Under the pieces are notes generated by a model. The model did no database searches, was not told the DNA's origin, and worked only from the letters and a program-made list of their open reading frames with translations. A stretch of 64,000 nucleotides of DNA from Scytalidium lignicola (taxonomy: Eukaryota > Ascomycota > Leotiomycetes): the NCBI GenBank assembly GCA_002812745.2, contig NCSJ02000239.1:1-64000 (forward strand), read 5' to 3'. The translations under genes were made by a program, and so were the position numbers. Below, one piece after another: positions 36,203 to 49,286 of this stretch (position 1 is its first letter; every line of letters begins with the position of its first letter).

Positions 36203-37171
36203 GATTGTGAAGTCTGTCTTGAGACATTGATGGTGGTGATTTAAGACGTGGTAGGGATACCTCACATACTCTCGAAGTATGAAGTGATGATGATGTGGAG
36301 CAATAAGTTAAATAAAACATGGTGGTTTTTTGGTCTATATTATTTAATATTTCCTGGAACTATATACTCATATAATTAAATGCATCTTTCTAATCTCAAG
36401 ATTACCTTTGTCATAATATAGCAACCTAGACATCATATCAGCAACAAACAAGTCAGAACCCACCACTCTATCACCGAACAACTACAATCTTCTGAGACAC
36501 TAGAACCATGGTAGAAAGCCAAGTTGTGCAGTGCAGAGCCGTACATTCAACTGTACATCCCCGGATCTCATGTTGCACAGTCAGACCGCTGCTTTGATCA
36601 ACGCTAATGCGAGATATCAAAGCCTGGACCGTATGCTGTACTGTGGACGTTCAGCCCTACAGATATCGGGTACAAAGAAAATCCGGGGAAAGTGTTTCAA
36701 AGGAAATGAAGCTGTCCGGATATGGATGGTGGCTGATACAAATCCGGAGTCTGGGGGGGCGGGTGATCTTCGATTAGCGAGGCGGGTCTTACGAAACGTC
36801 TTAAGAACTAATTATTGAAGGGGAAAGAATAAATGAACATTGGTCCTAAAGAATTGTATTCCAGTTTCTTTCTTGGGAATTTGCTAAATTGGAATTTATT
36901 ATTATTAACTGTTCATGTAGATAAATTAATCCTCTTCTAGGACGAATAACTCATCCTTTTACCTCTTTTCCTTCACAGTTACTATTTATTTTCGCCATAA
37001 TTCCTCATTTAGTCTCCAGAATAGGGCAACAACCTCTGATGGGGTTTGCTTGTAGGCAAGATTATCGACACGAGAATCCAGGGCTTTCACAATTTCTCTA
37101 TCGACAATAACGAACTTCCAATATCCAGACTGACCTTATTTTAGGGCCGATCCTGAAGGCTAAGAAGTTGG
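36203..37171. other. Intergenic region
   Basis: About 970 bp of AT-leaning sequence. A 95-codon frame at 36531-36818 has no recognisable domain. Nothing else is supported. Confidence 0.4.
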
Positions 37172-37434
37172 CTAGATCGCAATTTTAAAGTCCAATTTGG
37201 CAACTGTTGCTCCTACTACCTCGACTATATTTTGGACCATCCCATATTGGAAGTTTTTATTGCACACCTCGAAGACTTCCACAGGGCCTGGCTGTCCGAT
37301 TCTCCTTGCCCGTCCCATTTCTTGCTGGTGCAAGCCTTCTTTTTGTTCACTGTTGAATAACACAACATAAGAGCGTAGACCCTGTAGGTTTCGACTAGTT
37401 GAGCGTTTGGTTCTTCGTCGTAGAATAGTAACAA
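37172..37434 (-). pseudogene. Fragment of a SNF2-family helicase
   Basis: Two overlapping minus-strand frames show pieces of a helicase C-terminal domain. One reads HQQEMGRARRIGQPGPVEVF, which matches motif VI of SNF2 ATPases (Q--GR-HRIGQ--PV-V), followed by EVCNKNFQYGMVQN. The other frame carries the preceding LVETYRVYALMLCYS segment, so at least one frameshift lies between them. No ATP-binding motifs or further helicase sequence are seen on either side. It looks like a remnant of a chromatin-remodelling type gene or of a larger duplicated segment. Identity rests on motif VI alone. Confidence 0.6.
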
Positions 37435-40400
37435 CTGTTGGAAGTTTGGGGATATCTAGTTCTTGTGACCTAGAGGTAGACTGAGATATTTTCGCCTATG
37501 GATCAACAGTCAAATCCAATAATATGGTAAGCCGTAAGGATCTCTCCAAACCGTTAGACTGTTGCCGTATATATCATTGTAGATATACTAAAACCCCACG
37601 TTGATAGCAAGAGTAACTCGGCATGATCCCTTTAATTCTACACATGCTGCTGGCTAATTTTTATAGAAGATATAAATCAGTAGATGTAGGGATATGCGTC
37701 TTGTCATAACTTACCAGCTCACTTGCTATAAAGTTGCAACTTACTGTATAATCTCAGATATAACACACTTGAACCAAGGGTAGATCAATCATTGATTGTT
37801 GATCTAGACGATGTAGAGGCAGTAATGTAGGCATAGTAAACTACTTTTTAAAGTAGATGCGAAGTTTGCAGTTGATTTAATTGTGTTATATTCATTGTGG
37901 TAGTTGTTTGCAACTTCACTTTGACATAGATATTGGTGAGCCTTCCTTCTGCGGACGAGTATATCGGCCGAACAGCTCACTGTTGCTTTACCAGACTCAC
38001 ATAATAACTGTAACCAACATTTTGTATATTACCATCAGGTCCAGCGAATTATCTGTTGATAACCCTCTGTGTTATCCTCGGACATGAAGTAGGATGGTCA
38101 CCTGGCAAGGCATACGGGCTAAGATTTGGATATGTGTGAGTTTGTGTTTTGCATCTCAAGCACATCAGACTGAGCATGACTCTAACTTCTCGCGCCTTCG
38201 TCCCAACCAAGCCCTTACTTTCTCACCTCGGACTTCATTCGAGAACAGAGGACTTTGAAAGATGGCGTTGTCCTATATTTAGTGGAATGCACCATCATTC
38301 CGGACTACAATTGGGCAGCTGTCCTTATTGCGGCTGTTATACTTCCATCTTGAAAGCATCTTGTTTCATCATATAGTCCCTTGACACAGCCCCATCTAAC
38401 CGTACTACTATGAGCAGGTCGTCAATTCGTTATCTCTGGGGACACAAGTTCAAATTTATTGGTTTATGCACATCCAAGGAGGTACTCTTCCTCCTCCTCA
38501 GCTACTCAGGGGATTGAAGCGAGGGCAACTTCAACATTGGAATGGCAGTGGGTACGCATAAAGTATTCCGCGGCGGGCCATCCCAAAATGTGCAGCCGAG
38601 AGAACAAAAAGAGTCATCATGCCATAAGAGGTCGTCTCTACCCACGCCAGAGTAGATATATCAAGAGTTCAGCAGCCTATTTGGGCAAGGCCTCCGACCA
38701 GGATAGTGATCGGACTAGTTATCGATAGGCTGCGAGGGGTGCAGCCCTTTGAAACTTGAAACACCAGTCCTCGGGCCGTGGAGTCGCGCGGGCGGCAAAT
38801 CGTGATAGGCCTCTCCCTCAGGAAACGCAGAGCCGATGACAGGCGCGCAAGGAGGGCTGCAAACCTTGGACGTTCATCTGGATCCTGTTGCAACATGGTA
38901 GTTGCAGCGTCTGTCGCCCCGGAACTTGTTAGGCAGGGCGCGCTTGCACGAATATGCCAACAGGGACAGCTGGGCAACTAGGCAGATGGGCAAGATGGGT
39001 TATGTTGGTAGACGAGGCAGACCACGGCAATGCCGACAAGTAGAGAGAAGTGCAAAAACGGCCTGATGCCCCAGAAGGATGACGCATTTGCACTCGTGGC
39101 ACGCATTGGGAATGGTGATCGCAACGCAACGACGATTGAACAGGCGCGAAAGGTTACGCCCAGCGTGCCAGAGTACGGTGGGAAGTCGTTGCCCCGGGTC
39201 ACGAGACGCCGTGGAAGATTCTATGCGCGAATGCATTTTGCAGGGCAGCGAGGTTGGTCGGTTAATCACGGAGAGACCGAAGATCTGGCCAATGGCAGGC
39301 GCGATCGTAGCAAAATCCAAAGCAAGCACTCAGCCTGCCTTCGCACGCCTCGTATAATTAAACGATCTTCTACCACCATGCTGGAATCCATCCCAGCACG
39401 CCCCCCCAGGTACCTCGCATCTGCAGTGCCGGTGCTGCAACTGTAAAGTACCGATCTAATAATAGGGGCCTCAAACCCTGACCCGATCTTCTAATTAAGC
39501 CTCTCGACGTGGCCGCGGCGTCTCTTTGTTCGTCATCAGGGCCTTTTGAGCAGGGCAGTTCATCGCCACACAGCACCAACGCATTGTTGCAGGCCTGGCA
39601 TAGTCGGGGCTGGTTTTGCAGAGTATGACGCTGGTGTCCCTAGAAACGCAGTACAGCACACTGTAGAGCCGTTTCCTACTGCAACTTCCACGCCTTGCAC
39701 TAGCAGTGCAGTACAGGACCGGAGTTGAAGTCCCGCAAGAGCTTACGGTGTACAGACGACCGGGCACTCATCAAGTGGCTGGGCAAGCACCCTTCATCGC
39801 TCATTGGCTAGGTGTCTGATATAGCTCGAGAGGAAAAGTTGCTTCTCGCGCCGCTGATTCGCTGGCCCTTCATTACGCTAACCAGGGAGGGGCTTCTGAC
39901 CATTGAGCATCTTTTGGCATCGACTCGTTCACATTCATTCTCAACGTTCCCCTAACACAACATCGAACCCAGTCCCCGTTGCCACCACGGAGCCTACGCG
40001 GAAATGCCCTCTCCCCATCATGGCACAAGCTTCACGCTGCTTCCTGGACGAAAGCTCGAGTCGCACAACGGTTGGTCTCTTCCCCAGATGATAGTCAGGA
40101 GAGATCCGAAGCTATTCATGCAGGAGGCTCCTGTTCTGGATGTGAGCAGTGAGGATAAGGTGCTAATAGGAGGCCCAGAGGGTCCAGAATGCGGCCCGGA
40201 CTGGCGCGGGCGCTGCCATAGCTGCCATGGACTAGCTGCCCGCGACAGCTCGGGGCAAGAAAAGAGGAGAAGACGGATACTGGTACAATTACGATGGAAC
40301 ATGGGCTAGAGAGGCAGGTTTGGGGAGGGAAAGAGGTTTCAGACGGGCACAGAAAGGAGGAATCAGATACTGCATCCCGTGAGGGGATGCTGCAGTGTGC

Positions 40401-41427
40401 CCTTCATACGGTAACACCTCTCTTCTGGACCGACTGCAGTGTGCTTGGGAAATGCAACAATGCGAGTCATCACTGATTGCAGCTGTACATCTTTGTGTGC
40501 AAAAACTCGTCGGCTGGCGGACCCGGACTTGTGATATACGTACGGTCTGGGCCCCTCAGAATGCAACCCGTAAGTTTTCTAGGCCGCGATCGCCTTGCTC
40601 CGACTGGAGCAGATTTCGCATCGCTGCCATCTCACGGTATTCCTGTCGCGGCGCGCGCATGGCGTTGGAATCAAATTTCATCCCCGTCCGAATTGGGCGT
40701 GCAATGTTTCCAGAGGCGCACCGCATATCTCTCCGGCATCCTGGAGCAGATCCTGGGCCTTCGCAGCAATAATTGTGGTCGTCCATCCGTTGCACGCTCT
40801 CGGCGGCGTCGAGGTAGGTCCATCCAAGACTGCTCATCGTTATTCATGCGTACCGGGCAACGCAGCGAGCATTTTAGCATCATCTGGCTCCCATGTGTGT
40901 GGCCTTTGGGGGGCGCATACAGCGTTGCTGGCATCCCGGCGAAAAGCTGAAGAGGTGCATTAGGGTACGGCCAGAATGGTACTTGCACAGCCAGCTTCGT
41001 GACCTTTTCCGTGCAGAGGCGAGAGGCGAGCCGAAGTCGCGCTCCACTCCCAAGAACCGGCATTCCCACCACCGGCTGACTTGCCAGGTGCTGGGCTGGC
41101 CTTACTATATCTCCCACCACCTTCGCAACCCTCACGAAAGGTCTTTTCTTACTCTTTCCCTTCATCTTCACGATCATTCGTCCGTCCCCTTTCCTTCTTG
41201 TCTTGGTCAACGGCGCGCACAATAATCCCTTGTCTTGGGACCGCCCAGCACCATCAACCAACCTTATTCTATTCGTTTATTCCTCTCTTCTATATTACTT
41301 CCTTTCCATTTGTGCTTTCCCATTCTTAGTAGCTCTCCGCAAAAAGTGACGCAACCATCAAATTTTTGTTGATAAGGTCTCTTGGTCGCTCTGTCCTCTG
41401 TCGCCCCCATATAGCCTCACACAGACC
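37435..41427. other. 4-kb region without a supported gene
   Basis: From 37.4 to 38.7 kb the sequence is unremarkable. From about 38.7 to 41.3 kb it is noticeably GC-richer and filled with overlapping open frames on both strands (up to 196 codons, at 40671-41261 minus), none with a recognisable domain or consistent start. The last 200 bases before 41428 are CT-rich, like a fungal core promoter and 5' UTR, with runs such as TTCCTCTCTTCT. It may be a long regulatory leader of the downstream gene; a noncoding RNA is possible but not shown. Confidence 0.4.
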
Positions 41428-42447
41428 ATGCCTCCTCAGTTATTGCCGGCATCTGCTGCTGCCTTTGCTCCTCGAGCGTCGTCTGTCAATGTGGTCCTGA
41501 GTTCGAAGGTGGAGCCGTGGTTAACACAAACACTGAAGCGCATCAATCGCATTAAGCGCCCTCTTAATAGTGTACCCCAACATCAACGATGTCTTACGGA
41601 AACATTATCATCACAAAATGCGATATGGACGCTCAGCTCCCTGATGTTGCCCAAGGCGCCGGAGTCAGAGTTGCGCAAGGATCCTAACCCTTTGATAGAA
41701 GCTATCTTTAACTACCAACTCCTCCATATCGAGGCCTACATTGTCCATGTGGATATGGTGCTACGGAATGAGGTTGCGTTCAAACTTACTCCGGATTCGA
41801 TAGAGTCTCTGATCGAGTACCACAAGGATATCTACTGTGTTGATGTCGCCGCAAATACTTACAACTGGTCAGAAAAAGAGCAGCAAGTGAAGAAACTACA
41901 TGAAGAGTTTATCCAGGCTATTAACAAGTTTGTTTACCGTACTCATGTCTCTGCCCTGGAAGGATTGGAGGAAGATGGCGCAGGTGAGCTGTTGTGTGGA
42001 AAGAGTGAAGAGGTGAAGAATAATATTATGGGTTTGTTCCTGCCTCTATTGCCGCCTCCGCCACGGATTGTCGATATTGTTAGGCCACCACCTTTGCTTC
42101 CAAGCTCTCCAGCTGGCGCAAATTGGTGGTCTCAATCGAATATCCCGAACACTATACCGGCACCTGTCGAGTCATGGAGAGTCCTTCCGTCTAGTCCGAA
42201 CACTACTTCGTCGACCGAATCTGGCTCACTTTGGGCTACTCTGAACGAGCTTCAACTGCCGTCACCGGCGCCTTCCTTCAGCCAACCTTACACAACAGCG
42301 GGGATGTTCTTCAGTTCACCACAAGTCACTGCGCCTATCACTCCTCTTCCATTACCTAGTATGCTTGCAACGCAGCAATGCGGTGTAAGTGTTGGTTATG
42401 GAGGGTTTGGTTGGGATAGGTATCAAGAATATGCAACAACAATGTGA
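41428..42447 (+). CDS. Hypothetical protein, 339 aa
   Basis: Single-exon frame from MPPQLLPASAAAFAPRASSV to DRYQEYATTM. I do not recognise the family. Residues about 25-180 look folded and largely helical (PWLTQTLKRINRIKRPLN, LIEAIFNYQLLHIEAYIVHV, KKLHEEFIQAINKFVYRTHV). From about 205 on the protein is Pro/Ser/Thr-rich and probably disordered, with PPPP and PSSPAGANWW stretches. There is no signal peptide or membrane span. A CT-rich leader precedes the start. The disordered tail and helical N-half would suit a fungal regulatory or adaptor protein, but that is only a guess. Confidence 0.65.
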   Translation: MPPQLLPASAAAFAPRASSVNVVLSSKVEPWLTQTLKRINRIKRPLNSVPQHQRCLTETLSSQNAIWTLSSLMLPKAPESELRKDPNPLIEAIFNYQLLHIEAYIVHVDMVLRNEVAFKLTPDSIESLIEYHKDIYCVDVAANTYNWSEKEQQVKKLHEEFIQAINKFVYRTHVSALEGLEEDGAGELLCGKSEEVKNNIMGLFLPLLPPPPRIVDIVRPPPLLPSSPAGANWWSQSNIPNTIPAPVESWRVLPSSPNTTSSTESGSLWATLNELQLPSPAPSFSQPYTTAGMFFSSPQVTAPITPLPLPSMLATQQCGVSVGYGGFGWDRYQEYATTM

Positions 42448-45312
42448 CAATCAAGGCCTGAAACCTCGACTAACTTCACTACCACCCAACTTGGGTACGA
42501 GGACGCGCACCACTGATCAATTCCCTGGCTTCATCTGGCTACGGTCCGTACAGTACAACCATGAACTCTGTTGGAGATACCATCGATCGAACTTTTTAGC
42601 GGCATTAGATACCTCGAAGGGCATAACCGGCGTTTTTTGCATTTGAGCGAAATTTTTGGGAACACATCCTCTCCTCTTTACCTACTTAATATCCCATTTT
42701 CCTTTTTATCGCCTGATCTTTTTAGCGTAGCGAGTTTTGTTTCCTTTGGGTTTTGGTTTCATTTTTTATTTTCCATCACCACGCCGCTAGCACGGATTTT
42801 CATTCAGAGCATATGGCAGGACCGGGGCAGGAATTTTGCAAGCATTTTCTGGCACCAAAGCTTTTTTACACAAAGAGATCTACCTAGAGAAAGGGGACAA
42901 CGCAGCAATGCAGGGCACGTCGGGCGCGTCTGGTTTTTTTCTTCTCTTTTTTATCATTATCATTCGATCATTTCTGTTTTTGGTTATCTATTACGGCATA
43001 ACGATCTCCCTTTTCGCAACTTGTTGTCATGACATTATATACGACCATTTCGGCCTCAGGGCTTGACGTCTTTTTTGTGCTGGGTTGGGTATTTTCATGA
43101 CTCGGATTACGATATGGATTGGGATAGATACTTGGATGTGCTGGTCTGGAATATCCTGCGAGTCGGTATATTCTCAGCGATACACGCGAGCGTGTTGATA
43201 ACCACAGAACTTGTTTCGATGATTCTCTACAAAGACAACATGACCATTTCGCTGGCGACTTACGGTATAATGTTGGTCGATTCCTGCCCACTCTCTTTCT
43301 TGACTACGACGGACACCACCTCCAGACAAACCCATCTTACCAGCTCCGAATTTCGAACATTGTCTCCTGCGAGTCGGGAGACACAATTGATTGAGGAATC
43401 CTGGTGGCCATAGGAACGTGATGCAGTGGTCAAAGATGGAGAGGGGCTGTAGCTCATCTCACTATATTTCGACCATGATCAGCTACTTGCAAGAAAATTA
43501 CTAGGCAGAAGCAGACATGTGAGGGCCGCTTGACCTGCTGTGCAGGAGGGTATGAGATGCTGGTTTCTATTCGTCACTGGTTGACGATATTATTCCAGTA
43601 GTAAGTAAGTAGTAATTTGGAAATATAAATTATTCAAACTTAGTTACGTCTTTTGAGGTGATTATTCCGTGATTGGTGCATTCAAAAGTAAGATAGGGGT
43701 AATGAATAAGCTGTACTGAAGCAATATCTCCCATATGTTTAAGTAGTCTCAAAAAAGGGGGATTTAGGGTGCAGATGATGTAAGAAACGAACGTTTTACC
43801 CATTGGTTCCTTTACGACTATGGCTTGCGTCTGCCGTGCTGACCTGAAATACATAATTAAGACCTCCTGTACCTGACTAGTTTTTGCCACCCTCCAAGAC
43901 TCCCGTCCTTTATAATTTTCTAATCCGTGCGACGCTGAATGTTTCCAGCTTGGGCATCAAGATGTTTCAGTCGTGATATCTGGGTTGAGGTACCGTATAT
44001 TTTTTTGGTCCTGGTTCTTTTTTTCTGTTGTCGTGATGGCGAAGCCGTGAAGGTCGCACATTGATGGCCACACATAATTTAGTCACTTGACCAGACCATG
44101 ATTTATTGAACTCGACCAAGCGAGTTGGTAAAAAGTTGGATTGAGTTCCCGTATTTTGTTTTCTTTCACCCTCTTCTTATGATATGCTACATTTTGCTTT
44201 TACCCACGGTACGGAGGTACGCGGTGTTATAATAGCGTCTTGGGCTCAAGCCATTTTGGGAGCGAGCTGCAGCCNTTTTTTTCCCCTTATACTTTTTTTC
44301 CNTTTTTTTTTTTCTCCAACCGTTGTCTCATTCTCGGGATTTTCAGCCTCCGAATTTCTATGNTTTTTTTTAATTCTTTTGTGTTATTGCCGTCCTTCCT
44401 CTAGGCGTTTTTTTTTGCATCACAAGACTACGTATGCGACTTATGTTTTGAAGGCTGATAACCTGGGTGTCGATTGGACGCCTGTAAGGCTGCTTGGGTC
44501 TAGTTATAGGCCGCCTGAAGAACAGGTATCAGGATATCAGCTACCAAACATTCTGCCATGAGAGAGGCGGTAAAATAAAGGGACCAACAAGGACGATAAT
44601 GATGAAGATTACTTTATTGAGTGCTCATAGTCAACCACATCAAGAATATCCATGTCCTTTGACGGATTGGGGTAGTCCTCTAGCCTCGGTTGGTGATATG
44701 AGAAGGCGGGGCCGACCGTTCAGCGATTAGAGGGTGCCAGGGTGCTAAGGTCTCCACCCACACTCTGACTGAACCTCATGCATGTTTCTGCTCTCTCCTC
44801 CTCTGTTATGCCTACGTACCATAGAGAGACTTCGAAATCAAGGTTTCTAGATGCTTCAATGCTGTACGTCTCAAACTAGGCACCTTTGCGCCGCGATACT
44901 ACCCATTATGGAGTATCAATCTGCAATCCCCCTAATCTATATTCCTGCTGCCACGGGCTTAAATCCTTCTTTGGTATCAAGCCCTTGGGTCACACGCACC
45001 TCCCAATGTATTTTCTGAAGCCCCGTTGGTCTCTGGTAAGAACCCCTCGCATCAGTATCCTTTTCATGCGGGGAATCAGGTCCATTTTCGATAATTATCC
45101 TTGCTCTTACCGCTTTACAAGCTTCTTCTTTTATCATATGTCTCTTTTGTTATCTCTCCAAATGCCGCATTTAATAGCTTCGGAATTCCGTAGCCTTTCC
45201 TTCAAAGGTCGGCTCCCATGGGGTTAAATATTGCATTTCATTTCCTTTCTGGTTGGTAGTCTTTGATCAACACTCCTGTTCCTGCATAGTCCTCCCAAAG
45301 CCTGATTTCTAA
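42448..45312. other. Intergenic region with T-rich tracts
   Basis: About 2.9 kb. The first kilobase likely holds the 3' UTR of the upstream gene; frames at 42571-43032 and 43063-43413 overlap each other and look like by-products. Three Ns (44275, 44302, 44363) each sit beside T runs. The last few hundred bases, with TATA-like and CT-rich stretches, should carry the promoter of GH3 gene 2. No gene supported. Confidence 0.4.
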
Positions 45313-48236
45313 ATGTTCTTTATTCGCTATGTGTTATTGTTTCTTGCAATCCGTTCTTTGGTTTTTGGATTAGTGTCTAAACCTTCCTTTGCCCAAGATG
45401 CAACCCGCATCCGAGCAAGACAGGCGGCCGCCGCTGCTGATAGCGCCTCTTCAATCGAGGCCCGCGATGATGTACCAGCCGGATACGTTGCAGCTCCTTA
45501 CTATCCTACTCCGAAAGGAGGATGGGTCTCTAGCTGGAAAACAGCTTATGCGAAAGCGCAAGATATCGTGGCCAATATGACTTTGGCTGAGAAAGTCAAT
45601 TTGACTACAGGGACCGGCTTACTAATGGTAGGTGTCAATATGAATTGAGGTCTTTTGTCTTTAATCCTATGCCTAATGTTTCAGGGACCTTGTTCAGGAA
45701 ATACCGGATCAGCATTGCGTTTTGGTATCCCGAATCTCTGTTTGCAAGATGGCGCGCTTGGAGTTGCGAAGACGGATCACAATACCGTCTTCCCAGCAGG
45801 CATTACCGCAGGAGCCACATTCAATAAGGCCTTAATTTTAGCTCGCGGTGTTGCGCTTGGAGAAGAAGTCAGAGGAAAGGGGGTCAACATCCTCCTCGGA
45901 CCCACAATTGGACCACTAGGTCGCAAGCCTCGTGGTGGCAGGAATTGGGAAGGCTTTGGAGCTGATCCAGTTCTACAGGCAGTTGGCGGTGCACTTACAA
46001 CCCAAGGAATCCAGGAACAAGGTGTGATAGCTACTATCAAGCATTTTATTGGAAATGAACAGGAAGAGTACCGTATGGATATAATTCCTCATGGACTTAT
46101 GAAAGCAATTAGTAGCAATATTGATGACAGGACCTTGCACGAACTCTATGCTTGGCCATTTGCTGAGTCTATTAGAGCTGGTGCTGGTGCCGTTATGACT
46201 AGCTATAATGATGTAAATGCCCATTTCCTGGTATCGTAATACAATAGCTTATACGAATAGGTTAACGGAAGCGCAGCAAGCCAAAATAGTATGCTTATCA
46301 ATGGAATTTTGAAGGATGAATTGGGGTTTCAAGGAATTGTAAGTTGTAGTTTCTAGGGCCTAGCTTCTTTTAACGAAATGCTTAATTCCTAGTAGGTTAT
46401 GACCGACTGGATGGCACAAATAGGAGGTGTCTCATCTGCTTTAAGCGGCCTTGATATGGCTATGCCAGGAGACGGCGATATACCATTTCTTGGTCTCGCG
46501 TACTGGGGATATGAGCTATCAACCAGTATTCTCAATGGAACTGTTCCACTTGATCGTCTTAATGATATGGTAACCAGAATTGTAGCAACATGGTACCAGA
46601 TGGGGCAGGATAAGGACTATCCACTACCAAACTATTCTGCCAATACCGCTGACGCAACTGGACTCTGCTATCCTGCAGCTTTATTTTCACCCACCTGTAC
46701 CACGAATCAGTACGTTGACGTTCAAGCCGATGGAGCCCATGCGGCCGTTTCGAGGAACATCTCTCGTGAGGCCATCACTCTATTGAAAAATGTTAACAAC
46801 ACTCTTCCACTTTCAAAATCTCAGCCTTTGAAAATATTTGGTACAGATGCACAGAATAATCCGGATGGTCTTAATTCCTGTAATGATAGGGCATGTGATA
46901 CTGGATTTCTTGGCACTGGTTGGGGGAGTGGTAAGTCTGTGAATCCTAGGACTTCTTGAGTGATGGCCTGATTAAAGTCCTAGGAACCGCAAATTACCCT
47001 ACACTTAACGTGAGCCAAGCTCCTATTGATGCAATAAAACGTATTGCTAGCAGCGTCACCTACTACGCCGTTGATTCATTCCCGTCCGGCCTGACAGCAT
47101 CGAGCGATGATATTGCAATTGTGTTCATCAACAGTGATTCGGGTGAGAACCAAGATACGGTAGAAGGTAATGCAGGTGATCGAAATGCTGCAGGACTGTA
47201 TGCATGGCATAGCGGCGATGCTCTGGTTCAGAATGCGGCTGCAAAGTACGATACCGTTATAGTAGTTATACATACAGTAGGTCCAATCCTTGTTGAAAAT
47301 TGGATCAATATCCCTTCCGTAAAGGGTGTCCTATTTGCTCATTTGCCAGGACAAGAGGCTGGGGATTCATTGACGGATATACTCTTCGGCGATTACTCAC
47401 CCAGTGGTCACCTACCATATTCAATTCCAGTGGCTGAGGACGATTATCCATCATCAGTCAGTCTTGTTGGCTTTGAGTTATTTCAGGTCCAAGACACATT
47501 CTCGGAGGGTTTGTACATCGACTACCGATATCTGAACAAACATAACATCTCACCTAGATTCGCCTTCGGTCATGGCTTATCCTACACCACATTCTCGCGA
47601 ATGAGCGCCACTATTACTTCTGTTACGCCACTAAGCTCTCTACCTCCAGCTAGAGCACCAAAGGGTTTGACCCCAATGTATAGCACCAGTATCCCGCCAG
47701 CCTCAGAAGTAGCCTGGCCAGCAGGCTTCGGCGCTATCTGGCGCTATCTGTACCCTTACGTTGATAACCCACAATCTATATCAGCAAATAGCCAATTCAC
47801 ATACCCAACCGGTTACAAGACCACTCCACAGCCAGATTCCCCGGCAGGAGGAAGTGAAGGTGGTAACCCTGCTCTATGGGACATTATGTTCCGTGTCAGT
47901 GTCAAGGTCACCAACACAGGTACAGTAGCTGGCAAAAGTGTCGTCATGGTCTTTGTGCAGTATCCCGAAGACAATCCCTGGGACTCCCCCGTTATTCAAC
48001 TGCGCGCCTTTGAGAAGACGGAAACGCTTGCGCCAGACGAGAGCCAGGTTGTGACGCTTGAGATTACGAGGAAGGATATCAGTATCTGGGATGTGGTGAG
48101 GCAGAATTGGGTCATTCCTGTTAGTGTCAGCCATCCTTTTCTGTTTTGGATTGGGGACAGTTCGCAGGGACTTAGTTTGGCGTGTGAGAGTTTAAGTGGA
48201 GTCTGTAGCGATGAGAGGACAGCCCCTATTGTGTGA
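45313..48236 (+). CDS. Secreted GH3 beta-glucosidase 2
   Basis: Predicted 902 aa from exons 45313-45627, 45685-46212, 46261-46338, 46396-46930 and 46984-48236. The N-terminus [20 protein letters not shown] is a signal peptide. Motifs: [54 protein letters not shown] with the nucleophile Asp at about 311, and DSGENQ with the likely acid/base Glu at about 540. [20 protein letters not shown] and a fibronectin-III-like C-terminus follow. The acceptor at 46395 is the second of two AGs; using the first would add a stop. Exon-intron positions differ from those of GH3 gene 1, so the two are old paralogs, not a recent duplication. Expected to cleave cellobiose or other beta-glucosides outside the cell. 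Confidence 0.94.
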
Positions 48237-49286
48237 ATACATAGCGGGATGAATTGAATCTCTCGATGAAGCATTTATTTTAAATTTAATGTTGAATTAT
48301 AGTACAATATGGTGGGATTGTTAAAGCGCTTTCGTCTTGTATTCCAACCTAGGGGCTGGAGGAGTTTATCGGAGTTCTTGGAAAATCGCTTTTCCCTTCC
48401 GGAAGCATCCCGCGACTCTCGGACCTCGCTCCCTTTTGTTGTCTCCGGGGCCACAAGCCTCGGTGCCTCTGATACGGTTCTCATGGAACTCGGAAAATCA
48501 AAGATGCCTGGGGCTGGTGAATAGATTGTTTTCGGGTTTTTTAAGGTCGTTATGGTTTCAATTGGCAGCTGGCAGCATCTCTAGGGGTCACTTTGCGGGA
48601 TAATTGCTCTGGGGTATATTTCTAGGAATGGTATTGCCTAAAAAGCACTATCACTCTCCCAAGTCGCAATCAATCAATGTTCCTGACTAGCAAATTTAGA
48701 CATTAGGCGTGACTTTAACTTTTCTTCCTTTTGATGCAAGAACCGAAGCAGCAGACCGAGAGAGCCACTGCATCATAGGCGACCCCTCCAGGCTCGGAAG
48801 GTTGCACCATACCCCTCTATCTCTCCACAATGCCACGATTGGCGTCATCGTTCCAGCCACAACCGGCTTTTCCGATCGCGCGTTGGGTCATCGAACCACC
48901 TCTGGGTGATGCCCAGGCACGCGAGGTTGATTAGTCAACCACTAAAGATCATTATGCCACCTCCTTCTGGCGATTAATTGCCTAGTTCTCCGAGATCATG
49001 ACGCTTCTAGAAACTTTCTAATGGATTATGCTACTTTATCAATCTACTTTATATCACCAGTTTCTCCAATACGAACAGTACTCCACTATTCTACGATTGA
49101 AGATGGAGTGATATAATCGAAATGCACGCTGATTATCAAATCTTTTTATCATCATTGGCAGTACTAGTGATATCTCTCAGATGTGACAACAAACAACATT
49201 TGACAGCACTTTAATTTCTATGATACACTCTCAATTGTTTTCGGGTTCTTTCCACAATTCTATATCACCCCTTACACCCACACGGG
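48237..49286. other. Intergenic region
   Basis: About 1.05 kb between tandem genes. It holds the GH3 3' end and the promoter of the DUF3074 gene. Short frames at 48309-48909 show no recognisable domain. Nothing else seen. Confidence 0.45.

Noticed and set aside
36531..36818. 95-codon plus-strand frame
   Set aside because: No recognisable domain and no splice partners seen; could not be separated from chance.
39030..39446. 138-codon plus-strand frame
   Set aside because: Two more plus frames and a minus frame overlap it; no domain or coding signal.
40671..41261. 196-codon minus-strand frame
   Set aside because: Shadowed by three overlapping plus-strand frames; no recognisable content; lies in the probable leader of the next gene.
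42571..43032. 153-codon frame after the 339-aa gene
   Set aside because: Phe/Ser-rich translation of T-rich sequence typical of a 3' UTR, overlapped by other frames.
46339..46395. Possible premature stop in GH3 gene 2
   Set aside because: The stop lies in an intron; using the second AG at 46394-46395 keeps the frame through VMTDW.
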